Assembly: GCF_000518485.1 (NCBI RefSeq)
Contig: NZ_JADR01000008.1
Coordinates: 124,001-188,000 of the forward strand
Direction of reading: 5' to 3'
From: Olleya marilimosa CAM030
GTDB lineage: Bacteria; Bacteroidota; Bacteroidia; Flavobacteriales; Flavobacteriaceae
DNA: 64,000 bases
The position numbers were made by a program, and so were the translations under genes. Numbering within the stretch: position 1 is the first letter of the stretch; each line of letters begins with the position of its first letter. Below, one piece after another: positions 18,095 through 27,544 of the stretch. The notes beneath the pieces are model-generated. The model did not search any database and had not been told where the DNA came from. It was given only the letters and a program-made list of their open reading frames with translations.

Positions 18095-18703
18095 ATGAAA
18101 AATTTAAAAGTAATAACAGGAATTTTAGCAATGACATTTTTAACATTAATCGCGATGTCGTGTAAAGACGCAAAAAAAGAACAGAACAACGATGAAGGTC
18201 ATAAAACAGAAATGAATCACGACAATAGTGATGGTCATCACGATAGTGATAAAAAAGAAATGGCAATGACTAGCAATCAAGACGGAAATGCAGAAATGAT
18301 ACTTAAAGATTATTTCAATCTAAAAGATGCTTTAGTTGCAGATGATGAAACTAAAGCAAAAGAATTTGGGGCAGTATTAAAAAAAAGTTTAGAAAATTTA
18401 GATGTTTCTAAATATACAGAGGAGCAACAAACAGAATTAAAAGAAATTGTTGAAGATGCAATAGAACACGCAGAACATATTTCAGAAAGTCCAATGGCAC
18501 ATCAAAGAGAACATTTTAAAGTTTTAAGTAAAGATGTTACAGATATGGTTGCCATTACAGGCACAGCAAATACTTTATACGAGCAATTTTGCCCAATGTA
18601 CGATAAAGGAAGTGCTTGGTTAAGTAAAAATGAAGAAGTACGTAACCCGTATTACGGAAGCCAGATGTTGAAATGTGGTAAAGTACAGAAAGAGATTAAC
18701 TAA
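18095..18703 (+). CDS. DUF3347 lipoprotein, copper-associated
   Basis: A 202-residue lipoprotein (lipobox IAMSC near residue 23) with a His/Asp-rich linker (DNSDGHHDSD). The DUF3347 domain covers about residues 70-202 and ends with the signature FCPMYDKGSAWLS, then RNPYYGSQMLKCG. The Cys/Met/His positions suggest metal binding in the periplasm. The same domain forms the C-terminus of the CusB-like adaptor at 22701-24416, so this may be a free-standing paralogue acting in the same copper pathway. The role is inferred from context. Confidence 0.8.
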   Translation: MKNLKVITGILAMTFLTLIAMSCKDAKKEQNNDEGHKTEMNHDNSDGHHDSDKKEMAMTSNQDGNAEMILKDYFNLKDALVADDETKAKEFGAVLKKSLENLDVSKYTEEQQTELKEIVEDAIEHAEHISESPMAHQREHFKVLSKDVTDMVAITGTANTLYEQFCPMYDKGSAWLSKNEEVRNPYYGSQMLKCGKVQKEIN

Positions 18704-19162
18704 ATGAAAATTGTTAAAAAGATAATATTGGTTTTATTAGTTGCTTTTGTGGGAATACAATTTATTCCCACAGAACACAACCAAAGCGCTATTGTTCCTG
18801 TAACCGATTTTATGTTAGTTAACAAAGTTCCAAATAACATTAAAAGTAAGTTGCAAGTATCTTGTTATGATTGCCACAGTAATAACACAAACTATCCTTG
18901 GTATAACAAAATGCAACCAGTTGCTTGGTTTTTAGAAGACCATATTAAAGAAGGTAAAGCCGAATTAAATTTTAGTAAATGGGATTCTTTATCTGACCGA
19001 AGAAAGGCAAGTAAGTTAAGTTCAATAATTAAGCAGATTGAAAGTGATGAGATGCCTTTATCTTCTTATACTTTGATTCATAAAGAAGCAAGGTTTTCAG
19101 AAGAAGAAAAGGAAGAAATCCTCAATTGGGTTAAGCAATTAAAAGACAGTATAACTAATTAA
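18704..19162 (+). CDS. Haem-binding domain protein (mono-haem c-type)
   Basis: A 152-residue protein whose start codon directly follows the previous stop. It has one N-terminal membrane or signal segment and a single haem-attachment motif CYDCH near residue 52, followed by NNTNYPWYNKMQPVAW, typical of the Haem_bd family. It probably sits on the periplasmic side of the inner membrane. Its role within a copper island is unclear; it may pass electrons related to copper oxidation. The domain call is firm. Confidence 0.8.
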   Translation: MKIVKKIILVLLVAFVGIQFIPTEHNQSAIVPVTDFMLVNKVPNNIKSKLQVSCYDCHSNNTNYPWYNKMQPVAWFLEDHIKEGKAELNFSKWDSLSDRRKASKLSSIIKQIESDEMPLSSYTLIHKEARFSEEEKEEILNWVKQLKDSITN

Positions 19163-19173
19163 AAACCAATTCT

Positions 19174-19701
19174 ATGAAACTCAAAAAATCCGTATTACTC
19201 ATTCTTTTAAGTTTTGCTATTATTAGCAGTTGTAAGAACAAAGAACAAGCAGAAGTAGAAACGTTAGCAAAAGAAGTAGTTGTAGTTATACAATCTGAAA
19301 AACAGTCAGTTGAAAAAGTAATGAAGGCATATAAAGATGCTATTCAAAATCTAACTACCAAAGGTACTTTTGAGCTTTTTACACCAGATGCAACCGTATT
19401 TGAACAAGGTAAAGTTGAAGGTACTTACAAAGATTATATAGACCACCATTTAGGACCCGAATTAGGCCATTTTAAAAGCTTTACATTTTCAGATTATGAA
19501 ATCAATACTACTGTAAACTTACCTTACGCTTATACTACTGAAAACTATTTATATACGATAGTTCTAAAAGGTGATGAAGTTAAAGGTACACAAGAGCGAA
19601 CTATTGAAAGCAAAGGTGTGGCGACTTCAATTCTTGAAAAGATTAATGGAGAATGGAAAATTATCCATTCACATACATCATTTAAAAAAATAAATCAATA
19701 A
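19174..19701 (+). CDS. NTF2-like (SnoaL/DUF4440-type) lipoprotein
   Basis: A 175-residue lipoprotein (lipobox ISSC near residue 20). The remainder shows the cone-shaped NTF2-like pattern: a helical EKVMKAYKDAIQN, then FTPDATVFEQGKVEGTYKDYIDHHLGPEL and a final GEWKIIHSHTS. Such proteins bind small ligands or act as accessory domains. It lies between the haem protein and copA in the same operon, so a periplasmic accessory role in copper stress is likely, but no substrate can be named. Confidence 0.7.
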   Translation: MKLKKSVLLILLSFAIISSCKNKEQAEVETLAKEVVVVIQSEKQSVEKVMKAYKDAIQNLTTKGTFELFTPDATVFEQGKVEGTYKDYIDHHLGPELGHFKSFTFSDYEINTTVNLPYAYTTENYLYTIVLKGDEVKGTQERTIESKGVATSILEKINGEWKIIHSHTSFKKINQ

Positions 19702-19705
19702 GCTT

Positions 19706-22210
19706 ATGAAACACACATATCACATACACGGAATGACCTGTAACGGTTGTCGTACTCACGTAGAAGAAACACTTTCAAAAGTGGAAGGTGTTTCAAAAGC
19801 AACAGTCAATTTAGAAAAGGCAGAAGCTACAATCGAAATGGAATCGCATATTCCTATAGAAACATTTCAAGAAGCCTTAAAAAATGATGGTGGGAGATAC
19901 AGTATTCATAAACAAGGTGAACATCATCATCATTTAGAAGATAAAACAGAAAAAACATCAAAAGGCAAAGGTACAGGCACATTTTATTGCCCAATGCATT
20001 GCGAAGGGGATAAAACTTACGATAAACCAGGCGATTGCCCTATTTGCGGAATGGATTTGGTCGAAGAACAAAATCTATCAAAACAAGCTACAGCTGAACA
20101 ATGGACATGTCCAATGCACCCAGAAGTTGTAAAAGATGAAGCAGGTTCGTGTCCTATTTGCGGTATGGATTTAGTACCAATGCAACCAGATGTTTCAGCA
20201 GAAGAAAAGACCTATAAAAAATTATTGAAGAAGTTTTGGATAGCATCCGTTTTCACTTTACCAGTTTTTATAATCGCAATGAGCGAAATGCTCAATAACA
20301 ATCCATTGTACGATATAATGGAACAGAAATACTGGAATTGGATTCAGTTTGCATTATCCATTCCAGTTGTATTTTATGCCACGTGGATGTTCTTTGAACG
20401 TGCTTATAGAAGTATAAAAACATGGAATCTTAATATGTTTACACTCATTGGGATTGGTGCAGGTGTAGCTTGGTTATTTAGTGTTTTTGGTATGTTGTTT
20501 CCAGATGTGTTTCCTGCTCAATTTAAAACAGAATCAGGTGCAGTACACGTCTATTTTGAGGCAGCAACGGTTATTCTAACCTTGGTGCTTTTAGGACAGT
20601 TGTTAGAAGCTCGTGCGCATAGTAAAACCAATTCCGCAGTAAAAGAATTGTTAAAGTTAGCACCCAATAAAGCTATAAAAGTAGTAGATGGCGAAGACGT
20701 TGAAGTAACCATCGACGCTATTGAATTAAATGATATTCTAAAAGTTAAACCAGGCGATAAAATTCCTGTGGATGGCTCAATAACAGAAGGAGATACAACC
20801 ATTGATGAGTCCATGATTACTGGAGAGCCAATTCCTGTTAATAAAACAGTAGATGATAAAGTTAGTAGCGGAACAATAAATGGTAATCAATCTTTTTTAA
20901 TGAAAGCTGAAAAAGTGGGGAGCGATACACTACTTTCTCAAATCATCCACATGGTTAACAATGCTAGTAGAAGTCGTGCACCAATTCAGAATTTGGCTGA
21001 TAAAGTATCCGGTTATTTCGTGCCTGTTGTGGTCATTATTTCATTACTAACTTTTGCGGTTTGGGCAATTTGGGGACCAGAACCAGTTTATGTTTATGCC
21101 TTTGTGAATGCTATTGCTGTTTTGATAATAGCTTGTCCTTGTGCATTGGGATTGGCAACACCTATGTCTGTAATGGTTGGTGTGGGTAAAGGTGCTCAAA
21201 ATGGTGTATTGATTAAAAATGCCGAAGCACTTGAAAAAATGGATAAGGTTACGACGCTAATTGTAGATAAGACAGGAACAATTACAGAAGGAAAACCAAC
21301 CGTTGAAACAGTAGGTGCTTTTGATGCTGATTTTAGCGAAAATGACATTCTGAAATATATCGTTTCATTAAATACCAATAGCGAACACCCATTAGCAGAA
21401 GCTACAGTTAAATATGGAAAAGAACAAAATTCTGAAATTTTAAAATCAGATGCATTTAGCGCAGTTACAGGTAAAGGTGTAGAAGCTACTATTAATAATA
21501 AAAAAATAGCATTAGGAAATCCTAAGATGATGGATTATGCCAATGCAGCCATAACCTCTCAAATGGAGGAAGAAGCTAAAACGTATCAAAAACAAGGAAA
21601 GACAGTTTCTTATTTATCAATTGATAAAACAGTTACTGGTTATGTAGTAATAGGAGATAAAATTAAGGGGACTAGCGCCAAAGCCATTAAGGAACTTCAA
21701 GACAAAGGTATTGAAGTCATCATGTTAACAGGCGATAATCACGACACAGCGCAAGCAGTAGCAACCGAATTAAATCTTACAGATTTTAAAGCAAGTATGT
21801 TGCCTAAGGATAAACTCAAAGAAATCGAGAAACTACAAGAAAAAGGAAAAGTTGTTGCTATGGCGGGCGATGGTATTAATGATGCACCAGCACTTGCTAA
21901 AAGTGATGTAGGTATCGCTATGGGTACAGGTACATCTGTAGCTATTGAAAGTGCTATGATAACCTTGGTAAAAGGAGATTTACACGGAATTGTAAAAGCA
22001 AAAAATTTGAGTCATGCTGTGATGAAAAATATTAAACAAAACTTATTTTTTGCACTCATTTACAACACATTAGGAGTGCCTGTTGCAGCAGGTGTTTTAT
22101 TTCCTTTTCTCGGAATTTTACTCTCGCCTATGATTGCAGCGTTAGCCATGAGTTTTAGCTCTGTTTCGGTTATCGCCAATGCATTAAGATTAAGAACAAT
22201 TAAAGTTTAA
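19706..22210 (+). CDS. copA: Copper-exporting P-type ATPase (PIB-1, CopA)
   Basis: An 834-residue Cu(I) exporter. It starts with an HMA domain (GMTCNGC, C12 and C15), then a His-rich spacer (HHHHLED). Two copies follow of the heavy-metal-binding CPMH-CPICGMDL domain, at about residues 92-120 and 130-158. Core motifs: C477-P-C479 in the membrane, DKTGT (D521), SEHPLAEA and GDGINDAPAL. The last helix has MSFSSVSVIANALRL, the Cu(I) subgroup signature. It starts 4 bp after the previous gene. The double heavy-metal-binding domain between HMA and membrane part is longer than in textbook CopA. Confidence 0.94.
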   Translation: MKHTYHIHGMTCNGCRTHVEETLSKVEGVSKATVNLEKAEATIEMESHIPIETFQEALKNDGGRYSIHKQGEHHHHLEDKTEKTSKGKGTGTFYCPMHCEGDKTYDKPGDCPICGMDLVEEQNLSKQATAEQWTCPMHPEVVKDEAGSCPICGMDLVPMQPDVSAEEKTYKKLLKKFWIASVFTLPVFIIAMSEMLNNNPLYDIMEQKYWNWIQFALSIPVVFYATWMFFERAYRSIKTWNLNMFTLIGIGAGVAWLFSVFGMLFPDVFPAQFKTESGAVHVYFEAATVILTLVLLGQLLEARAHSKTNSAVKELLKLAPNKAIKVVDGEDVEVTIDAIELNDILKVKPGDKIPVDGSITEGDTTIDESMITGEPIPVNKTVDDKVSSGTINGNQSFLMKAEKVGSDTLLSQIIHMVNNASRSRAPIQNLADKVSGYFVPVVVIISLLTFAVWAIWGPEPVYVYAFVNAIAVLIIACPCALGLATPMSVMVGVGKGAQNGVLIKNAEALEKMDKVTTLIVDKTGTITEGKPTVETVGAFDADFSENDILKYIVSLNTNSEHPLAEATVKYGKEQNSEILKSDAFSAVTGKGVEATINNKKIALGNPKMMDYANAAITSQMEEEAKTYQKQGKTVSYLSIDKTVTGYVVIGDKIKGTSAKAIKELQDKGIEVIMLTGDNHDTAQAVATELNLTDFKASMLPKDKLKEIEKLQEKGKVVAMAGDGINDAPALAKSDVGIAMGTGTSVAIESAMITLVKGDLHGIVKAKNLSHAVMKNIKQNLFFALIYNTLGVPVAAGVLFPFLGILLSPMIAALAMSFSSVSVIANALRLRTIKV

Positions 22211-22228
22211 ATATTAAATCAAATAATT

Positions 22229-22711
22229 ATGGAAAATTCAAATCAACACTCAAATAAAGGAAACTATAAAACATTTTTTTTAATGTTAGGGTTATCATTT
22301 ATAGCTATGTATATAACAATGTACTTAAATACCTATGCCATAGATCACGTATATTTCAGCTTGACTCGTTTTTATATGGTTTGCTTAGGGATTTCAACAA
22401 TGGCAGTAATTATGCTGTTATTCATGCTGAAAATGTATAAAAACAAAAAGAAAAATATGGCAATACTTATAGGAAGTCTAGTGCTTTTTATTAGTGCGTT
22501 AGGATTAGTTAGAGCACAAGCACCAATTGTAGGAGACGTACTTTGGTTAAAAGGTATGATTCCACATCATTCCATTGCTATATTAACAAGTGAGCGTGCA
22601 GACATTCAAGACCCAGAAGTTAGAAAACTGGCTGATGATATTATTGAAGCGCAACGAAAAGAAATAGAAGACATGAAAGCAATGATAAAAAGATTAGAGA
22701 ATGAAAAATAA
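22229..22711 (+). CDS. DUF305 family membrane protein
   Basis: A 160-residue protein with three membrane segments (about residues 14-34, 46-66, 73-93), then a DUF305 domain. The domain signature is GMIPHHSIAILTSERAD near residue 110, followed by a helix rich in Asp/Glu/Lys. DUF305 has a ferritin-like helical fold and His/Met residues that may bind metal; it is common next to copper exporters. The stop overlaps the following cusB start by 11 bp, so the two genes are coupled. Confidence 0.8.
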   Translation: MENSNQHSNKGNYKTFFLMLGLSFIAMYITMYLNTYAIDHVYFSLTRFYMVCLGISTMAVIMLLFMLKMYKNKKKNMAILIGSLVLFISALGLVRAQAPIVGDVLWLKGMIPHHSIAILTSERADIQDPEVRKLADDIIEAQRKEIEDMKAMIKRLENEK

Positions 22712-24416
22712 TAAAATAGTTATTTACATAGGGATATTAGCAATTGGACTCTTTTTAGGATGGTTTCTTTTTGGTAATTCATCTTCCAAAGAAACTGAAC
22801 ACAATCACGAAGCAACAGCAGAAACCAATCAAATGTGGACGTGTTCTATGCATCCACAGATTATGCAACCAGAAGCTGGCGATTGCCCAATTTGCGGTAT
22901 GGATTTAATTCCTGCCGAAAGTAGTGCAGATGGTTTAATGGCAGACCAATTCAAGCTAACAGAAAACGCAATGGCTTTGGCAAATATTCAAACGTCAATT
23001 GTAGGCAATGGTAAAACAGAAGATAGTACAGTTAAATTATCTGGAAAAATTGTAGAGAATGAAGAAGCGAATGCCGTTCAAGTCAGTTATTTTTCAGGAA
23101 GAATAGAACGACTTAATGTAAGTTTTACAGGCGAAGAAGTTAGAAAAGGACAGCTATTGGCAACTATCTATTCGCCAGAATTATATGCAGCTCAACAAGA
23201 ACTCATTACAGCATCTTCACTAAAAGAATCACAACCTGCATTATACAAAGCTGTGCGCAACAAATTAAAATTGTGGAAACTCTCTGAAAATCAAATTAAT
23301 CAAATTGAAACTTCTGGTAAGGTTAAAGAAAATTTTCCGGTATATGCAACGGTTTCAGGAACAGTTTCTGAAAAATTAGTAGAACAAGGCGATTATATCA
23401 AACAAGGACAGCCTTTGCTCAAAATAGCAAATCTAAGTACAGTTTGGGCAAGTTTTGATGTGTATGAAAATCAAATCGATGTATTTAAAAAAGGACAAGA
23501 GATTTCAGTCACTACAAATGCTTATGCTAATAAAGAATTTAAAGCTAAAGTAGATTTTATAGATCCTGTTTTAGATACCCGAACAAGAACTGTGAAATTA
23601 AGAGCTGTACTTAATAATAAACAGGATGTTTTTAAGCCAGGAATGTTTGTTGAAGGAAAAGTTAAAGGAATGACTTCAAGTAAAGAACAAGTACTGACCA
23701 TTCCATCCACAGCCGTTTTATGGACAGGAGAGCGTTCTGTCGTGTATTTAAAAACCAGTCCAGACCAGGCCATTTTTGAAATGCGTGAAATTGTTTTAGG
23801 CAATCAAATAGGCAATAATTATGAGGTTTTAGATGGTTTGAGTAATGGCGATGAAATAGTAACAAATGGAACATTTACTGTTGACGCAGCAGCGCAATTA
23901 CAAGGCAAAAAATCTATGATGAATCAATCCAAAAAAGAAGAATCCATGGTTTCAATGGAACATATGGAAATGAAATTTCCTGAGAGTTTTCAAAAGGAAT
24001 TCAGAATCATACTAAAAATGTATCTAAATATGAAAGATGCTTTTGTTCAAAATGATACTAATAAAGTTTCTGATTTTGCTAAAACCATGTATTCTAAAAC
24101 TAAAACTATTGATGCTAGTGGTTTAGCAAATATGGAAACAACACACTTCAATAAAACTAAAGAAATGATAATGGCTATTTCTGAAAATAGCGATATTGAA
24201 AAGCAACGCTCTCATTTTGTAATACTCAATGAAAACATAATAGCTATGGCTACAAATATCAATGATTTAGATACGACATTATATGTTCAAAAATGTCCAA
24301 TGGCAAATAATAATAAAGGTGCAATATGGTTAAGCGCTGAAAAAGAGATTAGAAATCCATATTACGGAGACGCAATGTTAACCTGTGGAGAAGTAAAACA
24401 AGTCATAGAAAAATAA
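22701..24416 (+). CDS. cusB: CusB-like RND adaptor with heavy-metal-binding and DUF3347 domains
   Basis: A 571-residue adaptor, larger than usual (about 400). A membrane anchor at residues 5-25 is followed by a His-rich spacer and a CPMHP/CPICGMDL metal domain at about 47-75 (CSMHPQI, CPICGMDLIP). The adaptor core covers about 85-400. The C-terminus, about 420-571, is a DUF3347 domain with KCPMANNNKGAIWLS and RNPYYGDAMLTCG, matching the separate lipoprotein at 18095-18703. It should connect CusA with its TolC partner and may hand over copper through the terminal domains. Confidence 0.88.
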   Translation: MKNNKIVIYIGILAIGLFLGWFLFGNSSSKETEHNHEATAETNQMWTCSMHPQIMQPEAGDCPICGMDLIPAESSADGLMADQFKLTENAMALANIQTSIVGNGKTEDSTVKLSGKIVENEEANAVQVSYFSGRIERLNVSFTGEEVRKGQLLATIYSPELYAAQQELITASSLKESQPALYKAVRNKLKLWKLSENQINQIETSGKVKENFPVYATVSGTVSEKLVEQGDYIKQGQPLLKIANLSTVWASFDVYENQIDVFKKGQEISVTTNAYANKEFKAKVDFIDPVLDTRTRTVKLRAVLNNKQDVFKPGMFVEGKVKGMTSSKEQVLTIPSTAVLWTGERSVVYLKTSPDQAIFEMREIVLGNQIGNNYEVLDGLSNGDEIVTNGTFTVDAAAQLQGKKSMMNQSKKEESMVSMEHMEMKFPESFQKEFRIILKMYLNMKDAFVQNDTNKVSDFAKTMYSKTKTIDASGLANMETTHFNKTKEMIMAISENSDIEKQRSHFVILNENIIAMATNINDLDTTLYVQKCPMANNNKGAIWLSAEKEIRNPYYGDAMLTCGEVKQVIEK

Positions 24417-24449
24417 TAAATCAAATAATAACAATTAAATTTTAAAAAA

Positions 24450-24863
24450 ATGAACAAAGTAATTTTAAGTGTAGCTGCAATAGTAGCTATAGGATTAACA
24501 AGTTGTAAGAACGAAACCAAAAAAGTTGAAGAAACTACGACTATGGAAGTATCAAAAGAAATGGCTATGACAGACCTATCTTTTGGTGTAAGAGGAAATT
24601 GCGGAATGTGTAAAAACACTATCGAAAAAGCAGCTAACGGTGTTGAAGGTGTTTCAAATGCCAATTGGGATGTCGATAAAAAGAAAATTGATGTCTCTTT
24701 TGATGATACCAAAACCAATGCAATGGCAATTCATAATGCAATCGCAGCTTCAGGATATGATACTGAAAAGGTAGCAGGAAGTGAAGATGCTTACAATAGT
24801 TTACCAGGTTGCTGCAAATATGACCACGAAATGATGATGAATCAATCAGGTGAAAAAGAATAG
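24450..24863 (+). CDS. HMA-domain lipoprotein (periplasmic copper carrier)
   Basis: A 137-residue lipoprotein (lipobox LTSC near residue 19). Residues of about 48-110 form a heavy-metal-associated fold with the ligand motif GNCGMCKNTIEKA. The usual GMTCxxC is GNCGMC here, so the first Cys of the pair is preceded by Asn. The C-terminus adds GCCKYDHEMMM, another Cys/His/Met group. It is probably a periplasmic copper carrier and the last gene of the copper operon; a terminator follows at 24903. Confidence 0.8.
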   Translation: MNKVILSVAAIVAIGLTSCKNETKKVEETTTMEVSKEMAMTDLSFGVRGNCGMCKNTIEKAANGVEGVSNANWDVDKKKIDVSFDDTKTNAMAIHNAIAASGYDTEKVAGSEDAYNSLPGCCKYDHEMMMNQSGEKE

Positions 24864-24902
24864 AGATAACAATTCAGAATACTAAAAATTTGAAATAATA
24901 AA

Positions 24903-24944
24903 AGGCTGTGTGAATGAGTTTGTTTTAACTCATTTGTGCAGCCT
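24903..24944 (+). terminator. Terminator at the end of the copper operon
   Basis: AGGCTG and AATGAG pair with CTCATT and CAGCCT around a small internal loop, followed by a T-rich TATTTTA. It is 40 bp downstream of the last copper gene. Confidence 0.65.
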
Positions 24945-24995
24945 ATTTTATAGTAATAAACCAACAGAAAAGTTTAACACATTATATTTTAACTT

Positions 24996-25030
24996 CTTTA
25001 GCATCCCTTTAGATTTCAACACTACTTTTG
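24996..25030 (+). promoter_or_regulatory. Promoter with tandem 11-bp repeats, TonB-family gene
   Basis: Repeat 1 CTTTAGCATCC (24996-25006) and repeat 2 CTTTAGATTTC (25007-25017) abut without a gap. Five bases (AACAC) separate them from a perfect -7 element TACTTTTG at 25023-25030. The same layout recurs at six other promoters up to 34822. Direct repeats with an 11-bp period close to the core promoter are typical of OmpR/PhoB-type activators. Confidence 0.7.
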
Positions 25031-25051
25031 CCCTATAAAAATTGAAACCTA

Positions 25052-27469
25052 ATGATAAAGCAAACGCTTACAATACTTTTACTATTTATTTCATTCCTTG
25101 TAAACGCACAAGAAACAATTACTATTACTGGTCAAATTATAGACCAAAAAACTCAAGAAACTTTGCCTTTTGTTAGTGTTTCTGTAAATGATGAAGCCAC
25201 TAATGCCATAGTTACAGGAAGCATTAGTGATGATAATGGGCGATTTGAAATCAAGGATTTAAAAACAGGAAAGTACATCGTAAACATTACCTATTTAGGT
25301 TTTGAAACGGTACAGCGGAAAATTGCTTCTGGCGGATTAAACCCAATTTTCGATTTAGGTAAAATAGAACTAAAACCCTCTGCTGAAGCTTTAGATGAAG
25401 TGACCATTGAAGCAAAACGAGCGACTGTAAATTCAGCATTGGATAAAAAGTCTTTTAGTCTTACTGATAATGTTGCACAATCTGGTGGTTCTGTGGTGGA
25501 TGCTATGAAAACAATGCCAGGTGTTGCTTTCGACCAAGAAGGGAAAGTGGTGCTGCGTGGTAGTGATAAAGTAGTGGTTTTAATAGATGGGAAACAATCA
25601 AGCCTTACAGGTTTTGGTAACCAAAAAGGTTTAAGCAATATTCCTGCATCTAATATTGAACGTATTGAAATCATCAACAATCCATCCGCAAAATACGATG
25701 CTAACGGTTTTGCAGGTATTGTAAATATCATTTATAAAAAGGAAAAACAAACAGGACTAAATGGAGATATAGGACTTTCTTTTGGGTTGGGTGCCTTATC
25801 GAAACGAAAAGAAGACACACCAACAGATTTTGGTAGTTTTTCAGTTAACCCAAAATTGATTCCAAGTTTGAATCTTAATTATAGAACAGATAAACTTAAT
25901 TATTTTCTTCAATCAGAATTCATCATTCAAGAAGCGTTGCCTAACAATGAATTTACAACAAGAAATTATGATGATGGTCGTAATATCATTTCGCAAGTTC
26001 CTGAAAACAGAAGACAGTTTCGTTCTATAATTACAGGTGGCGTAGATTGGGAACTCAGCGATAATGATGCCATCACATTTTCTGGAATGTTTGATAGGGA
26101 AAAGCATATTGACACCTCGCAAGTCGCATTTATCAATTTAGATAATAATGTTCGTAATCGTTTATATACTTGGAAAGAAGAAGAGGTTACAAGCTTTATA
26201 AATGTAGCAGCCAATTACAAACATAATTTTCCGCAAGCAGGTCATTCGTTATCTGCAAATGCACAATATACAAGAGGTTTAGAGGATGAAAGCTACTTTT
26301 TAAACGATAGTTCTGCGGTTCGTATTGGTAGAGATATGACTAATATTAGAGCGATTGAACACACCACAAGTGTGTCAACAGATTATGCCCGTGCATTAAG
26401 TAGCGGTAAAATTGAAGCTGGAGCAAAAGTGAGATTTAGAAATTTACCTGTGGATTATACGATTAATAGAGGAAACCAGTCTATTATTTATCCCGATTTG
26501 GGCGATTTTTCAAAATGGAAAGAAAACCTATATGCGTTCTACGGAAACTATCTTTTAGAAAAAGAACGTTTTGATGTTGAAGCAGGTTTACGTGCAGAAC
26601 AGACAGATGTGTCTTACGTTTTAGACTCACAAAATGCTTATTATCCAAGTAATGATAAATATGATTATTTTGAATTATTTCCAAGTGTAAGATTCACATA
26701 TAAATTGAATGATAAAAACAAGCTGTCATTATTTTACAATCGTCGAGTAGACAGACCAGGAGAACCCGAATTGCGCATCTTTCCAAAATATGATGACCCA
26801 GAATTATTAAAGGTCGGAAACCCGTATTTACGTCCTCAGTTTACAAACAGCGTAGAAGCAGCGCATCGTTATAATTGGGGTTCAGGTTCATTATTTTCAG
26901 CCATTTATCACAGACAAATTAAAGGTGCTTATCAACGCATTTTTAGTGTAGATAATAGCAATCCAGATTACGATATTGTCAACCGAATTTACCAAAATAC
27001 TGGCGAAAGCACCAACACAGGTATCGAGTTATTATTCAGTCAAGACTTAACTGAAAATTGGAAATTAACAGCAAGCACCAATATTTATCGAAATAGTATT
27101 AATGCTTTTGAAGGTACATTGTTATTTCCATTTGTAAGACCATTTAGTATTGCCAAATCATCAGACACAGCAGGAGATTTTAAAATTTCAAATTCGTTTA
27201 CTTTACCTTATGAAATTGAAGCACAAGTTACCGGATTGTATTATTCAAAACGAAACATTCCACAAGGCGAAGAGTTGGCACGTTCTTCAATAGATTTAGG
27301 CTTAAAGAAATCCATTTGGGATAAAAAAGGAGAAATTACATTATCGGCAAGCGATTTATTCAACAACTTCGGATTAAGACAACGAATCAAAGGAGAAGGG
27401 TTTACCGCACTTTACGAAAACTATTACGAAACCCAGATTGTAAGATTGGGAATGAAATATAAGTTTTAA
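25052..27469 (+). CDS. TonB-family outer-membrane receptor (OMP_b-brl_3 type)
   Basis: An 805-residue outer-membrane protein. Signal peptide ends near residue 19 (VNAQ). A carboxypeptidase-regulatory-like domain covers about 23-105 (TGQIIDQKTQETLPFVSVSV). A plug domain follows at about 115-235 with VVDAMKTMPGVAFDQEGKVVLRG, and a large beta-barrel runs to the terminal aromatic residue (MKYKF). It belongs to the outer-membrane beta-barrel family 3 rather than classic siderophore receptors. It heads the series of genes with tandem-repeat promoters, so it is likely part of the same envelope response. The ligand is unknown. Confidence 0.85.
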   Translation: MIKQTLTILLLFISFLVNAQETITITGQIIDQKTQETLPFVSVSVNDEATNAIVTGSISDDNGRFEIKDLKTGKYIVNITYLGFETVQRKIASGGLNPIFDLGKIELKPSAEALDEVTIEAKRATVNSALDKKSFSLTDNVAQSGGSVVDAMKTMPGVAFDQEGKVVLRGSDKVVVLIDGKQSSLTGFGNQKGLSNIPASNIERIEIINNPSAKYDANGFAGIVNIIYKKEKQTGLNGDIGLSFGLGALSKRKEDTPTDFGSFSVNPKLIPSLNLNYRTDKLNYFLQSEFIIQEALPNNEFTTRNYDDGRNIISQVPENRRQFRSIITGGVDWELSDNDAITFSGMFDREKHIDTSQVAFINLDNNVRNRLYTWKEEEVTSFINVAANYKHNFPQAGHSLSANAQYTRGLEDESYFLNDSSAVRIGRDMTNIRAIEHTTSVSTDYARALSSGKIEAGAKVRFRNLPVDYTINRGNQSIIYPDLGDFSKWKENLYAFYGNYLLEKERFDVEAGLRAEQTDVSYVLDSQNAYYPSNDKYDYFELFPSVRFTYKLNDKNKLSLFYNRRVDRPGEPELRIFPKYDDPELLKVGNPYLRPQFTNSVEAAHRYNWGSGSLFSAIYHRQIKGAYQRIFSVDNSNPDYDIVNRIYQNTGESTNTGIELLFSQDLTENWKLTASTNIYRNSINAFEGTLLFPFVRPFSIAKSSDTAGDFKISNSFTLPYEIEAQVTGLYYSKRNIPQGEELARSSIDLGLKKSIWDKKGEITLSASDLFNNFGLRQRIKGEGFTALYENYYETQIVRLGMKYKF

Positions 27470-27471
27470 AA

Positions 27472-27517
27472 CTTAAGATTCTCTTAAACAAATCTTTAGA
27501 TTTCAATATTACTTTTA
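27472..27517 (+). promoter_or_regulatory. Promoter with three tandem 11-bp repeats, first PepSY-like gene
   Basis: CTTAAGATTCT (27472-27482), CTTAAACAAAT (27483-27493) and CTTTAGATTTC (27494-27504) run head to tail. A 5-bp spacer (AATAT) and a -7-like TACTTTTA (27510-27517) follow. The first repeat begins 3 bp after the stop of the upstream gene. Confidence 0.7.
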
Positions 27518-27544
27518 TTTGATAATTCTTAAAAACTATCTAAA

